Below are positions 52,941 through 61,651 of a stretch of 64,000 nt of DNA, in pieces. The stretch comes from Roseomonas aeriglobus (GTDB lineage: Bacteria; Pseudomonadota; Alphaproteobacteria; Sphingomonadales; Sphingomonadaceae). How positions within the stretch are numbered: the stretch's first letter is position 1; every line of letters begins with the position of its first letter. Under the pieces are notes generated by a model that saw only the letters and a list, made by a program, of their open reading frames with translations, was not told the DNA's origin and did no database searches. The stretch is taken from positions 2,480,001 through 2,544,000 of the forward strand of contig JAFHKN010000002.1 of the NCBI GenBank assembly GCA_016937575.1, given 5' to 3'. Made by a program: the position numbers and the translations under genes.

Positions 52941-53432
52941 ATGCCAGAGCGCTCTGCTGTCGACGACCAGGATTTGAAGATACTTGATGTCCTGCAGTTG
53001 GATGGATCCCTATCCATTGCAGCTATCGCCGAGCGGACCGGTATTTCACAAAACTCGTGCTGGCGGCGCATCAAACGCCTTGAGGATGATGGCGTGATCA
53101 CCGGCCGTGTAACACTTGTGGACCCTACGAAAATCGGCCTCGATCTCACCGTTTTCGTACACGTTAAAGCGAGCGAACACTCAGAAGAGTGGTTGAAAAG
53201 TTTTGCGGAGGCTGTCCAGGCGATTCCGGAGGTCGTTGAGTTCTATAGAATGGCTGGCGAAGTCGACTACCTTCTTAAAATGGTGGTAGAAAACATTGCC
53301 GCGTACGATGCGGTTTATAAGCGGCTAATCTCGGCCGTGAAGATCGTGGATGTCAGCTCAACCTTCGCGATGGAAGAAATCAAACGAACAACCGCCCTTC
53401 CCCTCCATCATCGTGAAGTCGTAGCCTCATGA
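52941..53432 (+). CDS. Lrp/AsnC-family transcriptional regulator
   Basis: A 163-residue regulator with N-terminal helix-turn-helix (LDGSLSIAAIAERTGISQNSCWRRIKRL) and a C-terminal RAM ligand-binding domain (TVFVHVKASEHSEEWLKSF, VEFYRMAGEVDYLLKMVV, VSSTFAMEEIKRTTALPL). Members usually sense amino acids. AGGAG lies eight bases before the ATG at 52941. Codon use is less GC-biased than genes to the left. It is convergent (16-base gap) with the amidohydrolase gene, whose operon it may control. Confidence 0.92.
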   Translation: MPERSAVDDQDLKILDVLQLDGSLSIAAIAERTGISQNSCWRRIKRLEDDGVITGRVTLVDPTKIGLDLTVFVHVKASEHSEEWLKSFAEAVQAIPEVVEFYRMAGEVDYLLKMVVENIAAYDAVYKRLISAVKIVDVSSTFAMEEIKRTTALPLHHREVVAS

Positions 53433-53448
53433 GTCTATGGAAGGTGCG

Positions 53449-54738
53449 TCAATCGGGGGGCCCGCCGCGGCTGTATCGATCAGCCAAATCTCTCAAGCGG
53501 CTCTGCAAAGGCTGTTCGACACCGGCCACGAAAATAGCTTGCGGCTGAACCAGCGGCTCGAGAGGGTCACCGTTCCATATTACAAGATCGGCTCGCTTCC
53601 CGCGCTCGATGGTACCCACCGATTTTTCGAGCCCGAACATCTTTGCCGGCCCGGAAGTGAGTGCGCGGATCGCATCGGCATACGGCAGCCCTCGCGCTAC
53701 GGCCATCCCGGCGTTCAGCCGCATTTCACGAACGCGATGATTAGAATCGTTACCGATGATCGCGATTGGGACGCCAGCGGCTGCGAGAATCCGGGCGGAA
53801 TCACTTCTCGAACCGATCACTTCGAATGATTTTGGCAGATTATCTGTTGGGTTGAGGATCACGCCTGCTCCGATGGCCGCCAACTCCGAAGCGACCCTCC
53901 ACGCTTCCTCACCGCCCCGAATCACGATCTTGAGGCCGTAATCCTTGGCCAATGCGATCGCCTGCCTGATATCAGCCGCACGATGTGCGGACACGACAAG
54001 CGGGACACGCTGATCGAGAACGGGAATGAGAGCCTCGAGGTCAGGGCGGCTGAGCGCCGTGACCTGGAAATCACCACTGTAAGTGCTTTTGTTTGTACGG
54101 TAGCGCCTGGCTTCGTCGAACGCGGCCCGGATCAAAACATGCGATGTTTCCCGTGATCCGCCGGCAAGGCCGGTCCCCGCCTCGCCCATGTCGGCGGCGA
54201 CCCCGATCTTTGGCCGTATCAAAATCGGAACATACCTGCCGAGCGATATTGCCGCCCCCTGGCCGGCGAACAGACGCGGCTCATCACCTGTCGATTGAGA
54301 GGATTCGGGAAAGACGATCGCCCCGGTGACGCCGCCCAAAAGAGCCACCGGTATGGGGGTCGCGTCCCCATCGAGAGCGTATTGCACATCAACGCCTGCA
54401 CTCAGTCTGGCGGCAGATGAGCGCACATCGTTCGAGCCATCGTCGGAATTGACTTCGACCGTGCCGAGCGCTGTGTCCGCGGCGATGAATCCAGGCGTCA
54501 GCGTGGCACCCTTCAGATCGATAATTCGTGCAGCCGCTGGCACCCGTGCGGCAGGGCCAACGTCGATGATGATTCCGTCCCGAACGATTACGCTCGCGTC
54601 GGGCATGTCGGGCCCGGCGCCAGCAAGAACACGAGCATGCACGAAAGCGACCGTCTCAGCACCGGCGGCAGCTGTCACCGCCGTGCTGGCTAGCAGCGAG
54701 ATGGCGATCCCAGACGCCTTGCGGACAATCCGGATCAT
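53449..54738 (-). CDS. Amidohydrolase-like protein lacking metal ligands
   Basis: A 429-residue exported protein (signal peptide ISLLASTAVTAAAGAE) of the amidohydrolase/imidazolonepropionase-like superfamily, recognisable from VIVRDGIIIDVG, ATLTPGFIAAD and the C-terminal GLEKSVGTIERGKRADLVIWNGDPLE. The first metal motif, normally H-x-H, reads AADTA, and the later His region is RGGEEAW instead of HHAPEAY as in its partner. It therefore probably cannot bind the usual metal pair. It overlaps the intact amidohydrolase gene by four bases, suggesting the two products form a heteromer. Confidence 0.85.
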   Translation of the reverse strand: MIRIVRKASGIAISLLASTAVTAAAGAETVAFVHARVLAGAGPDMPDASVIVRDGIIIDVGPAARVPAAARIIDLKGATLTPGFIAADTALGTVEVNSDDGSNDVRSSAARLSAGVDVQYALDGDATPIPVALLGGVTGAIVFPESSQSTGDEPRLFAGQGAAISLGRYVPILIRPKIGVAADMGEAGTGLAGGSRETSHVLIRAAFDEARRYRTNKSTYSGDFQVTALSRPDLEALIPVLDQRVPLVVSAHRAADIRQAIALAKDYGLKIVIRGGEEAWRVASELAAIGAGVILNPTDNLPKSFEVIGSRSDSARILAAAGVPIAIIGNDSNHRVREMRLNAGMAVARGLPYADAIRALTSGPAKMFGLEKSVGTIERGKRADLVIWNGDPLEPLVQPQAIFVAGVEQPLQSRLRDLADRYSRGGPPD

Positions 54739-56177
54739 CGTGTCGCCTCCTGGCCGAGTTCGAAGTCCGATACGTGATGCGTTCGCGGATCAAGCCGATC
54801 GTAGCGAAGTGTGCCGTCGATGAAGACCTTGTCCGCCATCGCGTAGATGCTGAACGGGTCCTTGTTCCAGAGCACAGCATCGGCGGCCTTGCCCACTTCT
54901 AAGGAACCGGTCCGATCTGCGATCCCCATCATCCGTGCAGGATTGGATGTGATCCATTTGATAGCCTCTGCCGGAGGCACGTCGATCCCGACCCGTCGGC
55001 CAGCCGCAATGGCGACTGCCGCCTCGACATTGAGCCGCTGCGCCAGCTCCGCCTCATCCGAATGGATGACGACGCAAACACCGGACTTGTGAAGGATTGC
55101 CGCGTTCTCTTCAATGCCGTCATAGGCCTCCATCTTGAAGCCCCAGCGCTGTGACCAAATCGCGACGCATATGCCCTCTTTCGCAAGTTGATCCTTAATT
55201 TTGTAAGCCTCCGGGGCATGATGAAATGCGGTGATCTTGTAGCCGAATTCCTTTGCCACATCGATCATGACAGACATCTCGTCGGCTCTGTAACAGTGAT
55301 TCTGCACGAGGATCCGGCCGTCGAGGACGCCAGCCTCGGTATCCAGCGCCAAGTCGCGCTTTGGCACTTCTCCGCCCTTTGTGCGAAAATTGGCCCAGCG
55401 CCGAGCATAGTCAGCCGCCTCGATCCAAGCGCGACGAAAGCCCGCGACGTTTCCCATGCGTGTCGCTGGAGAACGGCCGCGACTGCCGTACCGCCCTTTC
55501 GGATTCTCCCCACAAGCCATTTTCAGCCCATACGGCGCGCCTGGAAACTTCATCGCCTGCTCGGTTACGGCGGGCACGTTCTTGATTGTTACGGAGCGCC
55601 CACCGAACAGATTTGCCGAACCCGGAAGGACAAGCAAAGACGTCACGCCACTTGCCCGAGCCCGATCAAAAGCCGGGTCTTGCGGCCATATGGAATGTTC
55701 CGCCCATACCTGTGCGGTATTCGGATCAACGTTCTCGTTCCCGTCGGCATGCCCCTGCACCGACGGAGAGGGAAACACGCCCATATGGGTGTGGCCATCG
55801 ATGATGCCGGGCGTGACGAACCGTCCTGTGCCGTCAATCCGCTCCGCTCCGGCGGGAATTGCAACGCCGGAACCGATCGCGCTGACCCTTCCGTTTTCGA
55901 GCACCAACGTGGCGCCCTCGAAAAGGCGTCCTGTGCCGTCATAAATAGTAGCGTTCGTAATGGCCATCGTGCGAGGCCGACCCGGGTCGTAAGTGCTGGG
56001 AAACGGGTCAGGGTTTCGAAATTCATCCAGACCTGCCCTCGGTTTTGGAGGGGCGGCCGCGATCGTCTTACGCTCTGGTGTATTGGTACATGCACCGACA
56101 AAAAGCGCCGCGAGGACAAACGTCACCCCAGCTCGCGTTGATCGCAAATGTCGCACGCCCGCAATCTCCAAAGACAT
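54735..56177 (-). CDS. Exported amidohydrolase (lipoprotein-like)
   Basis: A 480-residue amidohydrolase-superfamily enzyme. The N-terminus has a lipobox-type signal (VLAALFVGAC), so it is probably anchored in a membrane facing the periplasm. Metal-binding motifs are intact: TPGIIDGHTHMG, the Lys/His region ILVQNHCYRADE, TAFHHAPEAY and VVIHSDEAE. The end GSLEVGKAADAVLWNKDPF is typical. Relatives cleave cyclic amides or Xaa-Pro-type dipeptides; exact substrate unknown. The ATG at 56177 is preferred over a TTG 18 bases upstream. Lies 89 bases downstream of a TonB receptor and is coupled to the metal-less paralogue. Confidence 0.88.
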   Translation of the reverse strand: MSLEIAGVRHLRSTRAGVTFVLAALFVGACTNTPERKTIAAAPPKPRAGLDEFRNPDPFPSTYDPGRPRTMAITNATIYDGTGRLFEGATLVLENGRVSAIGSGVAIPAGAERIDGTGRFVTPGIIDGHTHMGVFPSPSVQGHADGNENVDPNTAQVWAEHSIWPQDPAFDRARASGVTSLLVLPGSANLFGGRSVTIKNVPAVTEQAMKFPGAPYGLKMACGENPKGRYGSRGRSPATRMGNVAGFRRAWIEAADYARRWANFRTKGGEVPKRDLALDTEAGVLDGRILVQNHCYRADEMSVMIDVAKEFGYKITAFHHAPEAYKIKDQLAKEGICVAIWSQRWGFKMEAYDGIEENAAILHKSGVCVVIHSDEAELAQRLNVEAAVAIAAGRRVGIDVPPAEAIKWITSNPARMMGIADRTGSLEVGKAADAVLWNKDPFSIYAMADKVFIDGTLRYDRLDPRTHHVSDFELGQEATR

Positions 56178-56266
56178 TTCGCATCGATTCCGCAACTACG
56201 GATCTATGCTGATTTGTAAGAAGTGGCCTGCGGGTGACACAGCCGCCGCCCGCAGGGACACGATAA

Positions 56267-59200
56267 TCAGAAGGATTTGCGGACGCTCGCGTAAAGGTAG
56301 CGTCCGTATGGGGTGTAGAGGGAGCCAAGATACCCGTAGGTGCTAGACTCCAGCGGCGGCTTTTCGTTCGTGATGTTCCTCGCCCCGATGCGGAAGCTCG
56401 TCCCTTTCAGTGCGCCATCATCGAGGGCGTACTGTACGAAGAGGTTGCCGGTCACCTGAGAGTCCACCAGCCAGTTGTTGCCGGCGGCATCTGTAATTCC
56501 CGTGTCGACGACGTCGCCGGTATACTGCGTAAACCCGCTGACGGTCAGCCCGCCATATCGCCAGGTAAGCGATCCCGAAGCGCGCCACTTCGGGCGACCA
56601 TCCTGCCGAACGAGATCTCCGCCGCCGGTGATCGTGGTGCCGGCGTTAATCTGACCCGCCGTCCGAGCAGCGATCAGCGCGGCAATGTCGGGCGACGGAT
56701 CTCGGTAGAATTCGAACAGCCGTGCCGCGTTCAGGTTAAGGCTGAAGTCACCGATGCCCGTGTCGCGCAACGACCAGTCCAACCCAAGATCCAGACCCCG
56801 GACTTTCTGCGGTAGAAGATTTACGTAGCGATCATTCACGTAGCTGACGACGCCCACGGGAGCGAGTCCGGTGCCGGCGACAAGCGCAATGTCATCTGCC
56901 GTGGGGGCAAGACGGATCACGTTCGGGTTGCTCGATCCCTGCGTACGGAGAAGATAGTCGAGGATTAGGGCGTTACCCTCACCAAACAGTCCGACAATGC
57001 CTTCCTGCTTGATCTCCCAATAGTCAGCAGTGAGCGTAAGACGACCAAAGCGGGCAGGGATGAACTTCGGTTCGAGCACGCCGCCAACGGTCCAGTTCGT
57101 CGACTCCTCGGGTTTCAGGTCCGGGTTACCGGCTCGCTGAGCGGTCGCAACGAACGACTGCGCGCAATTCGCAAAGGAAGTGATGCGTCTCGCCCGAAGA
57201 TCAGCCTCGCACCGAATGTAGTCAACCCGCGTATTTCCGCGCGTGATCAGCGTAGCATTGACCTGCTCAAGGTTCGGAGCACGGAAACCCTGAGCCCACG
57301 ACCCCCGCAAGCGAACCCCATCGATGACATCCCATGCCGCCGCGACCTTTGGCTTTGCGACACTGCCAAAGTCGCTGTAATGTTCGTAGCGACCTGCCAG
57401 CTGCACATTCAGGCGTCGCACCAGCGGAATATTCATGTCAGGCGAAATGACCGGGATGGCCAGCTCCGCGAACGCCGCCGCCACCGTGCGAGAGCCCTTG
57501 GTATCGGGCGTGGGACTAACACCGTAGAGGTCGCTCGGCTGCCGGACGCCTGTAACCGTATCGAGCCACGTGATGGTCCCGTCGACACGCTGATCGCGGT
57601 CGTCGAGTTGGCTATCGCGTCGGACCTCGGCGCCAGCCGCGAAGCCCAGGTTCCCGCCGGGAAGCGATAGCAGGTCGCCTCGCGAAATTTTGAAGTCGCC
57701 CATCGCGAGGGTGGTTTTGCTTCGCCGCACGGCGATAATGCTGATCGCGTCGAGAGCAGCGGCGTTGCTTATGGTCGTATCTGGACCGGTCGGATTAGCC
57801 GCGTTTCCGCCGTTGAAGGGGTTATAGGCCGCGGCAGTCGAAAGGCCGAGGTTCCGCTGCAACAACGTCGCGCTGATAGCATTCTGCTTGTCGACAGCCT
57901 GAGCTTCTGAATAGACGGCCGCGCTTTCCCAATCGAAGCCACGGAATTGCCCCCGCAGACCTGCCAGAAAGCGGAATTGCGTATTCTCGACCTTTACATT
58001 CGTGGGTCCGAGATCGTTGAAACGATAGTTCACCAGGGTCACTGGCAGTCCCGCCGCGGGCACGTTGGTTCCGGTGATGCGACTGGGGTTGACGCTACCG
58101 TCGGCAAACGTGGTTGGACCAAATGGATTCCAGTAGTTCGACGCTGGAATCGTCATTCGGATCGATCCGATGCTGAACACGCTGTCCTGCACGCTTTCGG
58201 TCTGCGCGAGATAGAATCCGGCTTCTGTGAATAAGGTAAGATTGTCGGTCAGATCATAATGTGCGGTTGAGAACAGGTTGAGACGCTTGAGCGAGGGCAC
58301 GACCGAAAGATTATAGTTAGCCTGCGCGTCGGAGCGGAGGTCCCGATCGGCGGCGGCAGTCGCGCGATTGCCGTCATCGAGACAGATGCCCCCCCCCAGC
58401 GCGAGCTGACACCCGGCAAACGTCGTCGGCTGAATGTGGAATTGTCCCGATGCGTTTGTCAGGGCCAAACTTCCCTGGCGAATTGTGCCGGATGTCGGCG
58501 GCGTCTGGAAATCACCCCAAGGACTGAGAGTGCTCCGGCGATCGAGCCCCGCAAGCCCTGCGAAAGTTGTGTTAGCGAATAGCGGACGCTTGTCGGCCGA
58601 TGCGGTAAAATCTTGATCGCGCGATCCTAAAGCGGTGCGGTCGGTGTACGTAAACGACAGGGAGAAGTTGCCGCGATTATCTGCAAAATTATGCCCCGCC
58701 AAACCACTGATTTGCAGTTCTCGGAGATTTGTTCCCTCGGCACCGCCGTACTGTACATCGATAAACCCGCCTTCGACGTCATCACGCAGTACGGTGTTTA
58801 CAACGCCGGCAACCGCGTCAGCGCCATAAATGGCCGCCGCACCATCGCGCAGCACTTCGAGACGCGACAAACCGGCGACCGGTATTGCGTTCGTATTGTA
58901 CGTGATGACGGGAACGAGGTTGGAATCCGCCTGACTTCCGGGATGCTGAACAACGCGCCGACCGTTCAGCAACACCAGTGTGTTTCCCACACCCAAGTTC
59001 CGCAAATTGACGGAGCCGACATCGCCACGCGCGAAGTTGCTACTCGTGGCACCGTTCGTGCTGTTGAAGGACACATCGCCCATTTGCGGAATCGTGCGAA
59101 AGAGCTCGTCGCCAGAAACAGCGCCGGTTGCCGCAATCTGGGCGGCATCGATCACGGAAACTGGCAGAGCCTCGGTCGTCACTGCTCCTCGGATCTGCGT

Positions 59201-59371
59201 TCCGACCACCACGATGTCCTGCGCAGGACTGGCCTGTTGGTCGTCACCTACCGACTGATCGCTGGTCTGCAGTGGCGTAGTGGCTTGACCGAACGCCAGC
59301 CCCGGCGCGGTGATAGCAAGCATCGAACTCGCAGCGAGTGCGGAGATCTTGTGCATACGAAAGCTCTTCAT
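56267..59371 (-). CDS. TonB-dependent receptor paired with amidohydrolases
   Basis: A 1,034-residue receptor: signal peptide (ISALAASSMLAITAPGLAFGQ), TonB-box-like DIVVVGTQIRG, plug (VNLRNLGVGNTLVLLNGRRVV, LSRLEVLRDGAAAIYGADAVAGVVN) and a long barrel ending in YLYASVRKSF. The two amidohydrolase genes follow on the same strand, so it probably imports their substrate, perhaps a peptide or cyclic amide. A candidate promoter is seen at 59486-59513. Confidence 0.93.
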   Translation of the reverse strand: MKSFRMHKISALAASSMLAITAPGLAFGQATTPLQTSDQSVGDDQQASPAQDIVVVGTQIRGAVTTEALPVSVIDAAQIAATGAVSGDELFRTIPQMGDVSFNSTNGATSSNFARGDVGSVNLRNLGVGNTLVLLNGRRVVQHPGSQADSNLVPVITYNTNAIPVAGLSRLEVLRDGAAAIYGADAVAGVVNTVLRDDVEGGFIDVQYGGAEGTNLRELQISGLAGHNFADNRGNFSLSFTYTDRTALGSRDQDFTASADKRPLFANTTFAGLAGLDRRSTLSPWGDFQTPPTSGTIRQGSLALTNASGQFHIQPTTFAGCQLALGGGICLDDGNRATAAADRDLRSDAQANYNLSVVPSLKRLNLFSTAHYDLTDNLTLFTEAGFYLAQTESVQDSVFSIGSIRMTIPASNYWNPFGPTTFADGSVNPSRITGTNVPAAGLPVTLVNYRFNDLGPTNVKVENTQFRFLAGLRGQFRGFDWESAAVYSEAQAVDKQNAISATLLQRNLGLSTAAAYNPFNGGNAANPTGPDTTISNAAALDAISIIAVRRSKTTLAMGDFKISRGDLLSLPGGNLGFAAGAEVRRDSQLDDRDQRVDGTITWLDTVTGVRQPSDLYGVSPTPDTKGSRTVAAAFAELAIPVISPDMNIPLVRRLNVQLAGRYEHYSDFGSVAKPKVAAAWDVIDGVRLRGSWAQGFRAPNLEQVNATLITRGNTRVDYIRCEADLRARRITSFANCAQSFVATAQRAGNPDLKPEESTNWTVGGVLEPKFIPARFGRLTLTADYWEIKQEGIVGLFGEGNALILDYLLRTQGSSNPNVIRLAPTADDIALVAGTGLAPVGVVSYVNDRYVNLLPQKVRGLDLGLDWSLRDTGIGDFSLNLNAARLFEFYRDPSPDIAALIAARTAGQINAGTTITGGGDLVRQDGRPKWRASGSLTWRYGGLTVSGFTQYTGDVVDTGITDAAGNNWLVDSQVTGNLFVQYALDDGALKGTSFRIGARNITNEKPPLESSTYGYLGSLYTPYGRYLYASVRKSF

Positions 59372-59485
59372 TCGCTAGCCCCCTCTAATCTGCGTCTTAC
59401 GGCAGCGACCCTACCGCTCTCATAGTCCGGCGACGCCTTGCGAGCGTTCTATAAGATTTGCCCGGACCCCTCCTTAGCAGTACAA

Positions 59486-59513
59486 ATAATCTATCCATCA
59501 CCGATTAAGTCAA
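59486..59513 (-). promoter_or_regulatory. Candidate promoter of the TonB receptor-amidohydrolase operon
   Basis: On the minus strand TTGACT and GATTAT are separated by 16 bases, about 115 bases upstream of the receptor start, in locally AT-rich sequence. The match to a sigma-70-type promoter is reasonable but untested. The other part of the 283-base gap towards 59655 should hold the divergent promoter. Confidence 0.4.
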
Positions 59514-59654
59514 GAAGTTTCTTGCACAAGCGCCTTAATGTGGCATAGTTTTTTGACATGTCACTGGCCGAGGCGTGAGGGGGGCGTAGCTCCCACGCAG
59601 GGTCGGCCGTCTCGAACACCCAACCGCATCGATGCGGAGGCTGAGGTTGTGAAA

Positions 59655-60653
59655 ATGCCCGATGCGAGCTTGGATTTGGCTTCTCGGATTGTGATCGATA
59701 CGTCCTCGATCGGGCCGCGACCGATTGTTCGCGGCTTCTTCGATCCAGAGACTTTCACAATCAGCTACGTTGTTCATGACACTGCGACGCGCCGCGCCGC
59801 GGTGATCGATCCAACGCTCGGCTTCGATCCGGCGAGCGGCCGCATCGGCTACGGCGCCGTCGACGAGATCGCGACATATATCCGCGCGCATAATCTGCAG
59901 ATCGATTGGTTGCTGGAAACCCATGTTCACGCCGACCATCTCTCGGCCGCACCCTATCTGCAGCAACACTTCGGTGGGCGACTTGCGATTGGTTCGGCGA
60001 TCGTCACCGTGCAGGAGACCTTCGGGAAAGTTTTTAATTTCGGGACCGAATTCGAACGCGACGGTTCGGATTTCGACGAACTGCTAACCGACGGGTCGCG
60101 GTTTGCGTTGGGAGGCGTGCAATGCACCGCTCTTCACGTCCCAGGACATACGCCAGCCGACATGGCGTATGTCCTGGGTGACGCGGTCTTCTGCGGCGAC
60201 ACCTTGTTCATGCCGGATGTTGGAACAGCGCGCGCCGACTTTCCCGGCGGCGACGCGGCGCAGCTCTACCGCTCGATCCGTCGGCTCCTCAAACTTCCGG
60301 ACGACGCAAGGCTATTCGTCTGCCACGATTACAAGGCTCCCGGACGCGACGCCTTCGCGTGGGAAACGTCGGTGGGCGCGCAGCGCCTACACAATGTTCA
60401 GGTGAAGGAGGGCATCGACGAGCGGGCCTTCGTGATTGCGAGAAATGCGCGCGATCGCACCTTGGCCGTCCCGCGTCTGATCATCCCCTCTCTGCAAGTG
60501 AACATGCGAGGAGGGAAACTACCTCCAGCCGAGGACAACGGCCGCCGATACCTGCGTGTCCCGCTAGGGTCAGGACTCATTGGTCATAGCCAGAAGATGA
60601 CGGTGGCCGCGAGGGCGACGGCAGAGAAGAAGACGGTTGGGCAGCGGTCGTAG
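59655..60653 (+). CDS. Blh/ETHE1-like MBL-fold sulfur dioxygenase, 3' end replaced by an IS
   Basis: A metallo-beta-lactamase-fold protein of the Blh/persulfide dioxygenase type, which oxidises glutathione persulfide. Metal ligands are H90, H92, D94, H95 (ETHVHADHLSA), His in VPGHTPADM, Asp in FCGDTLF and His in FVCHDYK; the conserved tail region VNMRGGKLPPAEDNGRRYLRVP is present. At residue ~304 the frame enters an IS5-family element, so the native last residues are replaced by 28 IS-encoded ones. Joining the sequence across the IS restores a short natural end (GIKSKRRLS then stop). ATG at 59655 is chosen; GTG at 59649 is possible. Confidence 0.88.
   Translation: MPDASLDLASRIVIDTSSIGPRPIVRGFFDPETFTISYVVHDTATRRAAVIDPTLGFDPASGRIGYGAVDEIATYIRAHNLQIDWLLETHVHADHLSAAPYLQQHFGGRLAIGSAIVTVQETFGKVFNFGTEFERDGSDFDELLTDGSRFALGGVQCTALHVPGHTPADMAYVLGDAVFCGDTLFMPDVGTARADFPGGDAAQLYRSIRRLLKLPDDARLFVCHDYKAPGRDAFAWETSVGAQRLHNVQVKEGIDERAFVIARNARDRTLAVPRLIIPSLQVNMRGGKLPPAEDNGRRYLRVPLGSGLIGHSQKMTVAARATAEKKTVGQRS
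60567..60584. repeat. IS5-family left terminal inverted repeat
   Basis: GGGTCAGGACTCATTGGT, matching the right-end repeat at 61385-61402 in inverted orientation except for two positions. Confidence 0.88.
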
Positions 60654-61341
60654 CGAGTTGCGACGCGGCGCCAATCCTTCAGACGGCCGAACATGATCTC
60701 GATGCGGCTGCGGCGCCGGTAGCGGCGCTTGTCGTATCTGACCGGCTCGTTGCGCGATCTGCGGCCCGGGATGCAGGGCTGGATGCCTTTGGCTTCCAGG
60801 GCGTCTCTGAACCAATCGGCATCATAACCACGGTCGCCAAGCAGCCACTGTGCTTTCGGCAGATCGTCGAGCAAGGCTGCCGCGCCGGTGTAGTCGCTGA
60901 CCTGCCCGGCGGTCATGAAGAAGCTCAAGGGCCGCCCGTCCGCATCGCTGACGGCGTGCAGTTTGGTGTTCATGCCGCCTTTCGTGCGGCCGATCAGACG
61001 GCCGAGATCCCCTTTTTTACCCGCAGACTCGATGCCGTGCGGTGTGCCTTCAGGTAGGTCGCGTCGATCATGACGGTCTTCGGCACGGCCTCCGCTGCCG
61101 CGAGACCTTCCATCATTCGCAGGAAAATACCCCTCTCGCTCCACCGCTTCCAGCGATTGTAGAGCGTCTTGTGCGGCCCATAGTCCTTCGGTGCATCACA
61201 CCAGCGTAGCCCGTTGCGATTGACGAAAATGATGCCGCTGAGCACCCGCCGATCATCGACCCGAGGCTTGCCATGGCTCTTGGGAAAGAACGGTTGCAGA
61301 CGCGCCATCTGCTCATCCGTCAGCCAGTACAGGTCGCTCAT
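60584..61341 (-). CDS. IS5-family DDE transposase, fused by -1 frameshift (OrfAB)
   Basis: The active transposase is read from two overlapping frames. OrfB provides most of the catalytic core: Asp in LLGDRGYDADWF and Glu in RSRIEIMFGRLKDWR, while the first Asp (VMIDATYLKAHRT) is in OrfA. The frames join at a slippery A-AAA-AAG heptamer (61012-61018, minus strand) so that RVKKG continues into DLGRLIGRTKGGMNTKLHAVSD. About 250 residues in total. No stop or deletion damages either frame, so it may be functional. Confidence 0.88.
60994..61341 (-). CDS. IS5-family OrfA (N-terminal transposase part)
   Basis: A 115-residue product from the unshifted frame: MSDLYWLTDEQMARLQPFFP, RVLSGIIFVNRNGLRWCDAP (DUF4096-like DNA-binding part) and YNRWKRWSERGIF, ending shortly after the frameshift site with KKGISAV. 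In this IS group the OrfA product alone usually regulates or inhibits transposition. Confidence 0.85.
   Translation of the reverse strand: MSDLYWLTDEQMARLQPFFPKSHGKPRVDDRRVLSGIIFVNRNGLRWCDAPKDYGPHKTLYNRWKRWSERGIFLRMMEGLAAAEAVPKTVMIDATYLKAHRTASSLRVKKGISAV
61012..61018 (-). promoter_or_regulatory. Programmed -1 frameshift site in the transposase
   Basis: Heptamer A-AAA-AAG in OrfA phase (GTA AAA AAG), the canonical X-XXY-YYZ slippery form, exactly where the two transposase frames overlap. Followed by G-rich sequence. Confidence 0.75.
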
Positions 61342-61384
61342 CCACTCTCTCCTCACGGAGCCTGAATCAGATCGCGCCTCCCAC

Positions 61385-61402
61385 ATCAATGGGTCCTGAC
61401 CC
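61385..61402. repeat. IS5-family right terminal inverted repeat
   Basis: Inverted partner of 60567-60584, reading GGGTCAGGACCCATTGAT on the minus strand. Bounded by CTAG target sequence. Confidence 0.88.
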
Positions 61403-61651
61403 TAGGCATCAAATCAAAACGCCGCCTATCATGAGTATTCAGAAAACATTCGTATCGGTTATCTCGAATTAGTATAATTGTGAACTGCCGTTCACCAATC
61501 TCCAAGCCAACGGACCTGCCATTTACCCGCTCCGAGAACAGCGACGGTCGGCGCACCGTGATGAGTGCCCGCTTCGTCGGCCGTCAGACGCGGGATTGAC
61601 GGTTCGGTTTGTCAGTCCCGCGTCTGAGAGCCCGAGATCACCATGGCGCAA

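Larger units (their letters stand above)
60567..61402 (-). mobile_element. Complete IS5-family insertion sequence
   Basis: An 836-base element with terminal inverted repeats GGGTCAGGACTCATTGGT (left, 60567-60584) and its near-complement at the right end (16 of 18 matching). It is flanked by TA on both sides, or by CTAG (60564-60567 and 61402-61405) if the ends are set one base in; both fit IS5-family target duplication. It carries one transposase in two frames. The intact ends and duplicated target suggest a recent insertion. Confidence 0.92.

Noticed and set aside
52665..52977. Short frames on both strands before the Lrp regulator.
   Set aside because: Overlapping, low-complexity and without ribosome sites or recognisable domains; kept as part of the gene-poor stretch.
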